This document shows, piece after piece, positions 33,783 to 44,367 of a DNA stretch of 64,000 nt. The stretch's first letter is position 1, and every line of letters starts with the position of its first letter. Location of the stretch: assembly GCA_951640165.1 (NCBI GenBank), contig OX621246.1, positions 7,961,001 through 8,025,000 of the forward strand, in the 5' to 3' direction. Both the position numbers and the translations under genes were made by a program. Under the pieces are notes generated by a model that saw nothing but the letters and a program-made list of their open reading frames with translations, was not told the origin of the DNA and did no database searches. The stretch comes from Pseudoips prasinana (lineage: Eukaryota > Arthropoda > Insecta > Lepidoptera > Nolidae).

Positions 33783-34144
33783 GGTAAGGTGGTGTAGCGA
33801 GTGTCCATCCATGGGCAGCGGTGATTAATTACCATTAGGTGACCTACTTGTTCGTTTACCCGGAGTCGAGGTTTGAATCCCAACTGCGATATCCTGTAGC
33901 GCAGATTAATTAGTTAATTGTAATGTGTTGTGTGGCCGCTGGGACAGAAAGGTTCTCGAGTGGCGACCACGGACCGGAAGACGCAGCGTGGGCAGGCCCC
34001 CTACAAGATGTACCGATGATCTTGTGCGGGTCGCTGGAAATCGCTGGATGCGGATAGCGCAAGACCGGCAATTGTGGAGATCTTTGGGGGAGGCCTTTGT
34101 CCAGCAGTGGACGTCTTTCGGCTGATATGATGATGATGATGATG
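33783..34144 (+). repeat. LINE 3' tail followed by an RTE 3' end with (GAT)n tail
   Basis: 33783-33860 has 'GGCAGCGGTGATTAATTACCATTAGGTGACCTACTTGTTCG'. 33925-34125 then reads in frame as the RTE C-terminus (WRPRTGRRSVGRPPTRCTDD... VQQWTSFG, stop at 34123-34125), followed by the repeated ATGATG tail. The RTE part is very close to 52575-52760 and keeps four bases that the larger RTE copy has lost. Confidence 0.8.
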
Positions 34145-34375
34145 AATGTGTTGTGTGTGTCTTTTATTGTGCTAGATAACTTGAGCTACACTAACTTAAA
34201 TCTCCCTCTCAACTTCCGTTTGCTGCGCCTGATCACACTTTTCGTAACGCTATCGTTCCGAATTCACCAGCTTAATCCCCAAATCAAGCGTGCGTAAAGA
34301 AGTTTTATTTTAATAATCATAAAAAATGCAACTTCTCAACTTAATCCATTCAAGTTTTACTATAAATTCGACGAA

Positions 34376-34645
34376 CCTGTGGCGTGGTTTGTAAATGCTT
34401 GCTTTGCACGCCACAAGTCGTGGATTCGATTTCCACCCAGGATAGACATTTGTGTGCATGAACATGTCTGTTTGTCCTGAGTCTGGGTGTATTTATTTAT
34501 GTAAGTATGTATTTACAAATGAAAAGTAGTATATCAGTTATCTGGTTTCCATAGTAGGTACTTTCATCTGATCCCAAACTAAGCAGAGCTTGTCTGCTTA
34601 GTTTGAGATCAGATGAAAGTTTGTTAATAATATCCTAAGATATTA
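34376..34645 (+). repeat. tRNA-derived SINE (family II)
   Basis: 'GGCGTGGTTTGTAAATGCTTGCTTTGCACGCC' head, 'GTGGATTCGATTTCCACCC' B-box, 'CATGAACATGTCTGTTTGTCCTGAGTC' body. The tail contains an inverted duplication: 'CTTTCATCTGATCCCAAACTAAGCAGAGCTTGT' followed by 'CTGCTTAGTTTGAGATCAGATGAAAG'. Confidence 0.8.
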
Positions 34646-34649
34646 TTAT

Positions 34650-36735
34650 AAACTCCTTTTTTTGTTGCAGTAGTAATAGAATAATGTTCGTACTTAAAAT
34701 GTTAACTTTAGTTTACAAATACAAAACGAGAGAAAGCTGCTCAATACTTGGTTTAGAAGATATCCACCGAACGCTTTCGTAACAACTTTTAATTAGAGAA
34801 CTTTGAGATCCAGTCTTAGTAAAATTAATATTATATATTATGCTTAGTTTTACAGCAAACAAGGAGTTTTGGGATTTTAGGATTAATTTAAATATATTTT
34901 TTTCCACCTTAAACTTAACTAAATAAAAGCTTGTATCGATTTAGTTATGTGTGGTGTTGTTAAATAAACGGCAAAATACAGGCAAAAGGCAGGCCTCTGG
35001 TCAGATTGAAGAAACTAATGGTGATAAAAGATGCTGGTGGTTGCGAAGTGTGACGCTTGGACGTACGATAGATCGGTTTGTGTCACGAGATTTTCTAATA
35101 GTCTTGACTTGCTCTGGTTGTCCAGATCGTGTAAGACGTTTCTAGGATGACGGTTCTTACGGGAGAGGACGTTCGACCTTTAATTCCCTTATATTTTACA
35201 TTCCTATAAAATTTCGTTGAACACCGGTTGTTTTAAGTAAAAGTTGAAATCAGTTGTAACTTTTTTGTACATTAAATTAGTTAAACCATTGATTTAGCGT
35301 GTTAAATCCAAGGTGTCAGTAAAGCGATCGACTAAGAGTACAGATGAAAGTACTGTTATTAAAAAAAATAAACAAAAACATTTATTATTCACATAGACTT
35401 AAAAAAATATTAATTCTAGGTACAAAGAGATTATTAGATTGTGACTTGTATTTGATCATACGGAATTATAATTTAATTAATGATAGATGGTTGAGTTAAA
35501 TGTATAATTTCTTGAATTTATTGCCATACTGGTTCTTTAACATTGTAGATAGGTACACATTTATGGTTCTAGATATAGATATTTTAATAAATGATGTCTG
35601 AATAGTTCTGTCTATATTGAGGTGAGAATTTAATGTACTTGTGTCTTTAATATATTCCAAAATTTAAATTTAATATAATCATTATTGTTTATAGTTTAAA
35701 TGCATACCTTTAACCCGTAATCCCCACTTACTACAGCTGGAAAACAGGGTGAATTTGTACATACATAGATATAAATCATAGAGAAATATTATAATTAAAT
35801 CAGTTTCACGTATATGATCCGGAAATAATGACATCAAATCTCCGATAAACCGTTTGAACGACTGTATGTAATTAAAGTATGTTTAGGTCACGTTTTCATC
35901 CAAATTAAAAGATAAGATAAGATAAAGATTTATTCACCAAAATTATTAACTTCATTACTTATTTTTGCACATAACAGTGAAATTATAATTTCATAACATA
36001 CAGGAAATAATATCTCTCATTAACTTTTAACCTCCACACTTAGTGAAGCCTCAAATGAAGCCTGGAAAGTAACAAAACTAAACTAAAAACGAACGACCTA
36101 CATTAAAATGTATATTTATACTATTATTGTATTTTTATTATGAAAATAAATACACATAAAAAATAAAATAAAAATAACAGTTGAATACACAAATTAATCA
36201 TTTTCAAAGGTAAAACAAATAAAAATAATATGCTTTATGTCATTGTCAATTTCTTGCTTATACAGGTCGAGAGGGCCTTTAATATATAAACAAAGGAATA
36301 ACCGATTTTTATTTATTATTTATTTATTTAATTTGTCCATACATTTACTTTTTTTTGACAGCGTCTATGAATTACCGATGATTATCGGAATAATCTATTT
36401 TACTTTTAAAAGAATAAATATCATGTTTGGATGGAATTGGAAACATTAACTTCTTAAATAGCTAGGTTCTTTCGCCGCTAAATATTCTTAGGTAAGCCCC
36501 ACTGATCTAGGAAATTAGCAAAACAAGTCACTCTGATTTCCAAGGTGAATGACAAGAATTGATTGCCAGGCAGTACGTATCCAGCTAATGAGGCAGTTTT
36601 GACAGCCAGTGTAGCGGTCACGTGTTCATGTAATGGTGTCGAATACCAGGTTGGGTTTGCGACACTCGTGCAATACAATACGTACCGCGCATATTGCTAA
36701 AATTCAACCAAGACGGCATTATTATTAATTAACAA
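34650..36735. other. No gene; LINE 3' tails likely
   Basis: 35361-35750 (minus) shares short strings ('TTCTGTCTATAT', 'AGGTACACAT') with 47440-47730 and may be a LINE 3' UTR. 35908-36010 carries 'AAGATAAGATAAGATAAAGATTTATTCACC', a minus-strand LINE-like (TTATC)n tail. Other short frames have no motifs. Confidence 0.45.
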
Positions 36736-36773
36736 TGCCCCGTAGTTTTACCCGCGTTGAACTTTATAAATAA

Positions 36774-37090
36774 CTAGCTGTGCCCCGCGGTTTTACCCGC
36801 GTTAAACTTTATAAATTATCACAGCTCCTACCCTGTAGGTGATAGCGTGATAATATGTAGCCTATATGTTGACCCAACCTCTTAACAATATTCATGCAAA
36901 ATTTTAAGTAAATCCATGCAGTACTTTTTGAGTTTAGCCCGGACATACATACAGAGAAACAGATAAACAGACAAAAATTCGAAAAACTATATTTTTGGGT
37001 TCGATATCGAATGTAGATCACGCCCCAAGTATCCTTTTAAAAAAATAGTCTATGTACAGTTTTGACTTTCTTACGATTTTATTATATAAA
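36774..37090 (-). mobile_element. Non-autonomous Helitron
   Basis: The minus strand ends in CTAG (36774-36777), preceded by the hairpin 'CGCGGGTAAAACCGCGGGGCACAG'. Its other end has 'TATATAATAAAATCGTAAGAAAGTCAAAACTGTACATAG'. The terminal TC is not seen because the next Helitron abuts at 37091. A second 3' hairpin-like stub (36735-36760) lies just outside. Non-coding; related to 41066-41392 and 45604-45924. Confidence 0.75.
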
Positions 37091-37597
37091 CTAGCTGGTG
37101 CCCGCGACTTCGTCCGCGATAATTTTGAATGATAACCAATATAACTACTTATTTCTAGCTATATCTAAAAAATATTACTTTCAAAAGAAATAAGCAATAT
37201 AAATTAAAGAAAACCTAACCTATAAATAACCTAGCTATGAAATAAACTAAAGACTACTTTGCCACTGTTATTTAAAAAAATTACCCGATGTCATCAATTG
37301 TCCTTAAGTAAAGTCAGTAAGTCAACTAAAGTAAAATAATAATCAACGATGCATTAATCACAAAGGTAACTCCCATTAGATTAGGTTGACCCGACCTCTA
37401 AGTAATATTAATGCAAAATTTTAAGTTAAACCATGCAGTGCTTTTTGAGTTTAGCCCGGACAAACAGACAAAAATTCTAAAAACTATATTTTTGGTTTCG
37501 ATATCTATTGTAGATCACGCCCCAAGTATCATTTTAAGAAAATATTCAATGTACAGTTTTGACTTTGCTACGATTTTATTATATGTATAAATATAGA
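37091..37597 (-). mobile_element. Non-autonomous Helitron
   Basis: The minus strand runs from TC (37597-37596; TCTATATTTATACATATAATAAAATCG) to CTAG (37094-37091), with the 3' sequence 'CGCGGACGAAGTCGCGGGCACCAGCTAG'. 507 bp, no ORF. Abuts the previous Helitron head to tail. Confidence 0.8.
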
Positions 37598-37629
37598 TAA
37601 CCTATGTGTTATTTGTATATATACGCTAT

Positions 37630-37895
37630 ACTACTACAAAGTCAGCCGTGAGGTTTCCGACCTAGATGGAATGACAGGGCCACTCCCGTGGGTATCGTAA
37701 AAGGCTACTAAGGGATACACCAGGTAGTCGAGCAGCAGCGAAACCTGTGTACTACCTACCACCTTACAGCGGTCGCCAACTCGTATGCCAAGAGAGCTGA
37801 CTACGGTAAACCCCTTCAAATGGTAACTTAATAGAAACCTTTGGAGGAGGCCTATGCCCAGCAGTGGACAATGTCATGCTGATGATGTATGTATG
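37630..37895 (+). repeat. Internally deleted RTE-like element (5' UTR fused to 3' end)
   Basis: 'GCCACTCCCGTGGGTATCGTAAAAGG...ACAGCGGTCGCCAACTCGTATGCCAAGAGAGCTGACTACGG' corresponds to an RTE 5' UTR. Within ~40 bp it becomes 'TTTGGAGGAGGCCTATGCCCAGCAGTGGAC...GCTGATGATGTATG', an RTE 3' end. There is no coding region. Compare 19889-20047. Confidence 0.75.
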
Positions 37896-37904
37896 TACAG
37901 ACGC

Positions 37905-38095
37905 CAACACATCAAGCTACACCAATCTGTCAAATTTCCCCAATTGAAAGTGAACCTATGCTTTTGTGATAAAGTTTAAAATCTATAGGTAAAAGAAATT
38001 TGACAGATTGTAAAATCCGTTTTGTAGTTTTGCGTGAAAGAGTAACAAACATCCATACACCCACAAATTTTCGCATTTATAATATTAGTAGAATT
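37905..38095. repeat. MITE remnant joined to a Helitron 5' end
   Basis: 37905-38012 holds 'CACATCAAGCTACACCAATCTGTCAAATTT' and its partial inverted partner 'AAATTTGACAGATTG', matching the complete MITE at 60754-60894. 38013-38095 on the minus strand begins 'CTACTAATATTATAAATGCGAAAATTTGTGGG', a Helitron 5' end. Confidence 0.7.
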
Positions 38096-38099
38096 TATT

Positions 38100-38630
38100 C
38101 AACTAGGCATCTCATAACGTTAAAATTTACGCTAGAACTTAACTTACCAATTTATAATTTAAAATTACTCAGTAGGCATTTGTCAAAGATATTTATATTA
38201 AACGGAATCAAACCACTAAGCTGTGTAAATTAAATACTCACTGAACACCAACAAAGAGCTTTCATATGAAATCAACTGTTCAACCAACCAATTCGTTTTA
38301 AATTGGCAACCCATGATTGGAGCAACTCGTTAAGTACCTTAATTACATTTTAATTTATTATTAATTGAACTCTGTAAATACATTTACGTTTATAACGTTA
38401 AATGTGGGTTGTATGTATTCATAATATTGAAAATGGAAGAGAGTCAATCAAATGTATCGAACTGGGAATTTTTTCAGTGCGGGCACGGAAGTAAAAATTA
38501 TATATTTTGTTCAACAAATTTATTTTAACTAGCTAGCTTATTACAAGTTAGCACAGATATCACTGGTTTAGAATAAGAAAGTAAAAGAGTAAGTAGACAA
38601 TAAGACAGCTCATAGAAAAAAAAGTAATAC
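38100..38630. other. No gene recognised
   Basis: AT-rich, with only short frames lacking motifs. Confidence 0.4.
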
Positions 38631-38632
38631 AG

Positions 38633-38885
38633 CATAGTAGTAGCCTAGTTGGTAGTGCTCCTGCCTACGAAGCTCGTGGTCCTGGGTTCGAATCCCGGTA
38701 AGTGCAAATATTTGTGTGATGAGCACGAATATTTGTTTCTGAGTCATGGATGTTTTATATGTATATAAGTATTTATCTATCTATATAATATGTATATCGT
38801 CGCCTGGTACCCATAGTACAAGCTTTGCTTAGTTTGGGGCTAGGATGATCTGTGTGACATTGTCCCCAGATATTATTATTATATA
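38633..38885 (+). repeat. tRNA-derived SINE (family I)
   Basis: 'TAGTAGCCTAGTTGGTAGTGCTCCTGCCTACGAAGCTCGTGGTCCTGGGTTCGAATCCCGG' carries A- and B-boxes. The body and the tail 'TTGCTTAGTTTGGGGCTAGGATGATCTGTGTGACATTGTCCCCAGATATTATTATT' are complete. The first ~10 bases are lost. Confidence 0.85.
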
Positions 38886-38924
38886 TCGCAAAGGAGACGT
38901 AATCCGTAATTTGTAAAGTATTGT

Positions 38925-39260
38925 TACAAAAAGTTAACATCAATTTCCCCTTTTTATCATCGGACCACGCGCACTCGCAGTAAGGTTCATCCGTATCACC
39001 TGGAAGCGATCTCGTCAAGCACGGTTCGCTTTCAGCGTTCATACATCCCACGTACGTGCCGGCTCTGGAATGAATTACCTGCTGCGGTGTATCCCCAGCG
39101 CTACAACATGTCCTTCTTCAAACGAGGTTTAAAAAGAGTACTAATATCACGGTAGGCAGCGGTTTGCTGTGCCCCCTGGCACTGCGAATGTCCATGAGCA
39201 GCGGTTACCACTTACCATCAGGTGGGCCGCTAGCTCGTCTGCTTATAAAGGCAAAAAAAA
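38925..39260 (+). pseudogene. LINE RT C-terminal fragment with poly-A tail
   Basis: In frame from 38988 to a stop at 39153-39155: HPYHLEAISSSTVRFQRSY then IPRTCRLWNELPAAVYPQRY and FFKRGLKRVL. This is the C-terminal tail typical of many lepidopteran LINE proteins. The 3' UTR has 'CTTACCATCAGGTGGGCCGCTAGCTCGTCTGC' and ends in an A-run near 39260. The catalytic RT is missing. Confidence 0.75.
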
Positions 39261-39389
39261 AAAAAATCTGACAAACCATGCTGAATGTGATAATCGCCGT
39301 TATCATGTTACTGTTTTGTCTATAGTTAGCGTGAACTACCAGTACCAATTTGTTGAATAAGAATTTTTTATTATGGCTTCCCATACGAA

Positions 39390-40025
39390 ATCCCTTGACA
39401 CGTGATCGGTTATACCGTGCAAGTGATTACACCCTCATTAAGAATCCCGTCTTTCTACGGCAACTGAAGGCCCCCAGTGCTGTGGCCCGAATCGCATAAA
39501 GTTGCCCTCAGTTATTAGTCGCTTAAATTAAGCTACTGGCCATCTGCGCTAGCCAACTGCTCGTTGTCTTCAATTCTTTAATTTTAATATAGGTACAATG
39601 TCACACAGATCGTAGCCCCAAACTAAGCAAAGTGTACTATGGGTACCAGGCGACGATATACATACTTATATAGATAGATAAATAATTAAATACATAGAAA
39701 AGATCCATGACTCAGAAACAAATATTCGTGCTCATCATACAAATATGTGCACTTACCGGGATTTGAACCTAGGACCACCAGCTTCGTAGGCAGGCGCACT
39801 ATCAACTAGGCTACGGTGACCGTCTTTAGTAGTACTGAATTTAAAAATAATTGTTAGTTGTCATTTATTTAAGGATGTCTTATCACATATAATTTATTTT
39901 TACTACGGACTAATAATTTTTTTTGTTACTTTTATACTATATTCTACTACGTTTATGTATTGCATTGTGACCTTGACAAGTACAAGTGTATGTAAATACC
40001 CAAGGGCTGAATAAATTTCATTATT
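39390..40025 (+). repeat. LINE 3' UTR interrupted by a minus-strand SINE (family I)
   Basis: 39390-39597 and 39830-40025 together match 28640-28980 ('ACACGTGATCGGTTATACCGTGCAAGTGATTACACCCTCATTAAG', '...GACAAGTACAAGTGTATGTAAATACCCAAGGGCTGAATAAATTTCATT'). 39598-39828 is a full SINE I on the minus strand, from 'TGTCACACAGATCG' to 'AGGCTACGGTGACCGTC'. Confidence 0.8.
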
Positions 40026-40800
40026 TAATTTGGAATCAGATGGCCGTGTGCAAATAATGTCCCAGGATATTATTATTATTCAAAATATGTAGGTACACAT
40101 TTTGCAATTGCACAACCATATACGAGCACAATACAAACTCATACGTGGAGGATATCCGCTTGACATAGAATTGGCGTAAGCCTGAATACGACGGTAAACC
40201 GATGACCAACATCGAGAAATGAAAACAACAATAAATGATAACCCAAGGCTAAGGAAATTTCCAATATACAGAGATTTGGCACAATTGCATGAAACGTCAA
40301 AATATACACTCGATTAAAATTCTAAATCACAACAAATTTCATGAATAAAATGCACTCATTACCGATGCTCATCAAAGCCTAGCTCAAACTGGAGGCCAGG
40401 ATTAAATATAACAATAATTAAAAAAGTATCTAAGTCGAATGACAAAGCACATCTGTACAAAGTCCTCCCCAAACCACATCTGGACAAAGTCCTCCCCAAA
40501 AGATTTCCACAATGAAGTTCTTTCCATCATTTGGAAGGACGTGCCATCTAAATTACAACAATTGTTATGTATAAAATCCACTCATCAACGATTGCTCAAA
40601 CTGTAGGCCAGGATTAAATAAAACAATAATTTAAAAAATATATACATATCATCTAGTCAACCGAATGACGTTCACTGCTAGACAGAGGCCTCCCCAAAAG
40701 ATTTCCACAATGGAGTTGTGTCCAGTACCTGGAGGGATATGCCATAATCGCCACGCTAGGCAGATCTCAGGCAGGGGCTCTACCGGCTAAGTCGCCGAAC
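40026..40800. repeat. SINE tail and several RTE 3' fragments
   Basis: 40030-40085 is a SINE II tail ('GGAATCAGATGGCCGTGTGCAAATAATGTCCCAGGATATTATTATTATT'). 40440-40560 and 40680-40800 (minus) contain repeated 'GGGGAGGACTTTGTCCAGATG' and 'GGGGAGGCCTCTGTCTAGCAGTG' RTE 3' ends, each next to 'CAGGATTAAATA.AACAATAATT', so the pair looks like a diverged duplication. Confidence 0.6.
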
Positions 40801-41065
40801 ATCGATTTCTTAAATGGCTTTCAAATAAATAAACATATTATAACCGTCTTTAACAATGCCCTTCTCACCGTAATAACTTCTTCCAGTCTTTATTTTTAGC
40901 GCAATCTATTCTTCTTTGGAATGTACTAACTCCGGCAATCAGAAAGGCTAAGACTCTGATTACCTTTAAAAAAATAACCGTGACCACATTCTTCAAAATT
41001 AAAGGCATAATCATCTTAACATTAAAGTTTTGTTTATATATCATATAAACAAATCTATATTATTA

Positions 41066-41392
41066 TCTATACATATTACATATAATAAAATCGTAGGAAA
41101 GTCAAAACTGTACATTGAATATTTTTTTAAAAGGATACTTGGGACGTGATCAACAATAGATATCGAAGCCAAAAATATAGTTTTTAGAATTTTTGTCCGT
41201 TTGTCTGTTTGTCTGTATGTATGTCTGGGCTAAACTCAAAAAGTACTGCATGGATTTACTTCATATTTTGCATGAATATTACAAAGAGGTCGGGTCAACA
41301 TACAGGCTACATATTATCACGCTATCACTTACGGGGAGGAGCTGTGATGATTTATAAAGTTTAACGCGGGTAAAACCGCGGGGCACAGCTAG
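41066..41392 (+). mobile_element. Non-autonomous Helitron
   Basis: From TC (41066, TCTATACATATTACATATAATAAAATCG) to CTAG (41389-41392), followed by T and preceded by A as expected. The 3' hairpin is CGCGGGTAAAACCGCG. 327 bp, non-coding. Confidence 0.88.
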
Positions 41393-41400
41393 TCTATTTA

Positions 41401-42688
41401 ATAGGTCTTTACCTATGAAATTGCCGTTTTGTATGAAAAAATTTAAACGAATTTTTTTCATGAATTTTTTTATTTGTATTAATCGAAGTAATCACCCATG
41501 CAATCAATGCATCTTTGCCATCGCAGTGGCAGTTTATTGATGCCCTTCTTAAAGAAATCAGCTGGACGGGAGGCAACAAATTCTTCAAAGGCATTTTGTA
41601 CTGCCTCTCGGGTATTGAATTTTTTTCCCGCCAAGAAGTTATCCAAATTCTGGAAAAAGTAGTAGTCTGTAGGCGCAAGGTCTGGTGAGTAGGGCGGATG
41701 ACGGAGAGCTTCCAACCCCAGTTCTTGCAACTTGGAGACCGTCTGCTGTGCAGTATGAGGTCGCGCGTTGTCGTGCAGGAGCAGCGGAGACGAGCGATTG
41801 ACCAATGCTGGTTGGAGATGCGCCAGCTTCTCCATCATTGTGCTCAGTTCTTCACAGTACACATCTGCAGTAATGCTCACCCCGTTTGGTAAGAAGCTGT
41901 GATGAATCACACCGGCGCTAGACCACCAAACAGTGACCATCACTTTTCTAGGGGTAAGTTTTCGTTTAGGGCATTGTTTAGGTGCTGAACCAGGATCCAA
42001 CCAACTTGCTGAGCGCTTGCGGTTATCAAACAGAATCCATTTTTCATCGCAGGTAACAATGCGGTTCAAAATTCCTTCATTTGTGTGTCTGTTGAGCAGT
42101 GCAAGGCACGTCTCGACGCGTACTTCGCGCTGGCGATCATTGAGTTCGTGGGGCACCCATTTGTCAAGCTTTTTTACCTTGCCAATTTGACGCAAATGGA
42201 CCAATATTGTTTTGACGCTAACGTCGAAAGCTGCTGCTAATTCAGCCGTAGATTGTGTATCATCAGCTTCCACAACCGCCTTTAATTCGTCATTGTCGAC
42301 CAAAGTCTTCGGACGACCGCGAGGTTCATTTTTCAGGTCGAAATTTCCAGAACGGAAGCGAGCAAACCAATAACAGGTGGTGCGTTGGTTTGTAGTGTTA
42401 GCTCCGTAAACGTCGTTGATGTTGCGTGCCGCTTGTGCCGCGTTGCTGCCACGACGGTACTCATATTCCATAATTACTCGAATTTTTAACGTATCCATGA
42501 TGACGAAAAAGATTGAAATGCGATGAAAATGTAACACTAATCAATAAAGAAATGACTACTTTTGGAAAAAAGAATCCATGTTTTTAAAATAAAATTAATT
42601 TGAAATTAGAATTCTTAGCCAAACAAAAATTATTTTGATTTGAAATGGCCAGTACTGCAGAACGGCAATTTCATTGGTAAAGACCTAA
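41401..42688 (-). mobile_element. Complete mariner transposon, copy 3
   Basis: 1288 bp, flanked by TA (41399-41400 and 42689-42690). The transposase is identical to copies 1 and 2. The terminal repeat at the 42688 end has one substitution ('TCATTGGTAA' versus 'TCATAGGTAA'). Its TSD begins 6 bp after the CTAG of the Helitron at 41392. Confidence 0.97.
41479..42498 (-). CDS. Mariner transposase (DD34D), intact, copy 3
   Basis: 339 residues from the ATG at 42498 down to the stop at 41479, with the same protein as the other two copies and D151, D243 and D278 preserved. It is in the opposite orientation to copies 1 and 2, and its flanks differ entirely from theirs. It is therefore an independent insertion rather than part of a segmental duplication. 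Confidence 0.97.
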   Translation of the reverse strand: MDTLKIRVIMEYEYRRGSNAAQAARNINDVYGANTTNQRTTCYWFARFRSGNFDLKNEPRGRPKTLVDNDELKAVVEADDTQSTAELAAAFDVSVKTILVHLRQIGKVKKLDKWVPHELNDRQREVRVETCLALLNRHTNEGILNRIVTCDEKWILFDNRKRSASWLDPGSAPKQCPKRKLTPRKVMVTVWWSSAGVIHHSFLPNGVSITADVYCEELSTMMEKLAHLQPALVNRSSPLLLHDNARPHTAQQTVSKLQELGLEALRHPPYSPDLAPTDYYFFQNLDNFLAGKKFNTREAVQNAFEEFVASRPADFFKKGINKLPLRWQRCIDCMGDYFD

Positions 42689-42730
42689 TATATTACAGTA
42701 TGTACGTATTTATATAATTTTCTTTTATAT

Positions 42731-43048
42731 TATGCCTCTTTAGTCTAGTGGTAGCGTGTTCAGCCGCACAGAACGAGGTCCTGCTTTCAAATCCCAGGTC
42801 GGGCCAAAAGCGATTTTGACACTTTTCTGAGAAAGCAAAATTTGTCAACATCAGCCCGAAGTCTGAGACTTAGCGGTATTATACCCCCGTGCCTCGGAGA
42901 GCACGTAAAGCCCTCGGTACTGTACCTGACCTCTTTCCGGTCGTGTCGCTAGGCGTCGTGTCGCCGCACAGATGGCTAATCTCTGTTGAGACTGGCCGCC
43001 GTGGCCGAAATTCGGCTAGGAGGATATTATTATTATTGTTATTATTAT
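42731..43048 (+). repeat. tRNA-derived SINE (family III), complete
   Basis: Head 'GCCTCTTTAGTCTAGTGGTAGCGTG' (A-box) and 'CCTGCTTTCAAATCCCAGG' (B-box). Body includes 'GGCCAAAAGCGATTTTGACACTTTTCTGAGAAA', 'CCCCGTGCCTCGGAGAGCACGTAAAGCCCTCGG' and 'ACTGGCCGCCGTGGCCGAAATTCGGCTAGGAGGATATTATTATTATTG'. This is the reference copy for family III here. Confidence 0.85.
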
Positions 43049-43299
43049 GTACCCTGTTGTAGATTTTTTTTATTATATATCTTTAGTGTAGTAACTCAAA
43101 GGTCGACTGGCAGAGAATGCCTTTTGGCATTAAGTCCTCCTTTGTACAGTTTAGTTTAATAAGCTTAAAAAAATAAATATACAAAGAATCCTGCTCATCA
43201 CACAAAGATTTGTCATTTTTTTTTTTCTTTTTTTTATTTAGGAACTTTTGACTACTGTCACGCCAGTTCCATCGTACCACAACCAACTTACATCTAACA

Positions 43300-43767
43300 T
43301 ATTAACACTTTTAGAATGATACAATAATACTAACTAAGAACGTAAATTACACAACTCATACAACATTTTAGCCTCACGTGATATGGGTGCCGATAAAATA
43401 GTGTGGACGAAGCCTAAATCTAATTGATTGATATTTAGATATTTTATAATGCTGTCTCTTTGGGTTTGATTCCGTTGACGTTCCATTAAAATATGGTAAA
43501 CATCCTCAACTGTTTTACATACCTCACACAAAGGAGACTCAACTTTTTTCATCAAGAACGCAAACACTTTCAATGGCATGTGACCAGAACGGAGCCTTAG
43601 AGCAGTAACCAATAACTTACGACTAATCTGAAGTTCATTAAACCATGGAACGTGAGGAGGCACTCTCTGTATAACTTTGTACCATATGCCTTTAGTTTGC
43701 GATTTATTGTTAAATTCCCGTTCCCACTCTTTGTAACAGTCTCGTTTAAATTTTGCTAGAATTTAGG
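43300..43767 (-). pseudogene. LINE C-terminal region with Cys-rich motif
   Basis: The frame runs from about 43767 (AKFKRDCYKEWEREF) through PPHVPWFNEL, RLRSGHMPL and SPLCEVCKTVEDVYHILMER to a stop at 43334. The pattern C-x2-C-x8-H resembles the zinc-knuckle-like end of LINE proteins such as I- or R1-related elements. The usual final Cys is Arg here. No RT or endonuclease remains. Confidence 0.6.
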
Positions 43768-43849
43768 TATACACAGGAAACATATAAATTTCATACCCCA
43801 GATTTGTCATGGGTATGGTAGCTTAGCAGTAAGGGTAAATATAATAAAT

Positions 43850-43925
43850 AGCCGAATTTCGGCAACGGCGGCCAGTCTCAATAGAGATTAGCCATCTGCG
43901 CGGGACATATTATACAGTATGTTAG
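43850..43925 (-). repeat. SINE family III tail fragment
   Basis: The minus strand has 'CGCAGATGGCTAATCTCTATTGAGACTGGCCGCCGTTGCCGAAATTCGGCT', matching the end of 42731-43048. Confidence 0.75.
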
Positions 43926-43929
43926 GTTA

Positions 43930-44340
43930 AACCAGGGACATATTAAGGGAGGGTGTTCAGTATTCGATTCTCGTCCCAAATATTTAAAAAACCTATAACC
44001 TAAATTTTTGACGTAATTGTCCTATAAAATACATTATCATGAACACTGAGTGCGCAAGAAGTGAACTTGGAAACAGTACCTAAAGTGATCACGTGGCAAA
44101 CACGCGCCGATCCTGCCGAAAAGGAAGCTCGTGCGTAAACCCCGCGCTCCCCCTCGCCCTTTCCTTTGTGTTGTTCCGATGTACCGACAGGACCCGCCCC
44201 CGCGCTGACCGCAGTCTATGCGAGTGCGCCGCTAGTTCCGCATGTCTTGCGTTTCCGCGTATTGCATAAACAACCCCGCTTACCAATAAGTGTGTTCTGT
44301 AAACGTGTACTTGACTAACTAAAAATGACGACATATCAAT
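43930..44340. other. GC-rich stretch, no gene recognised
   Basis: 44100-44260 is unusually GC-rich for the window ('CCCGCCCCCGCGCTGACCGC'). The 81-codon minus-strand frame (44334-44089) has no motif I know. It could be an old element or unique sequence. Confidence 0.35.
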
Positions 44341-44367
44341 ATTCCAATTAAGAATACTGGGATATGG

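Noticed and set aside
44089..44334. GC-rich block as a host promoter or CpG island
   Set aside because: No downstream gene is found, and CpG islands are not a reliable promoter sign in insects.
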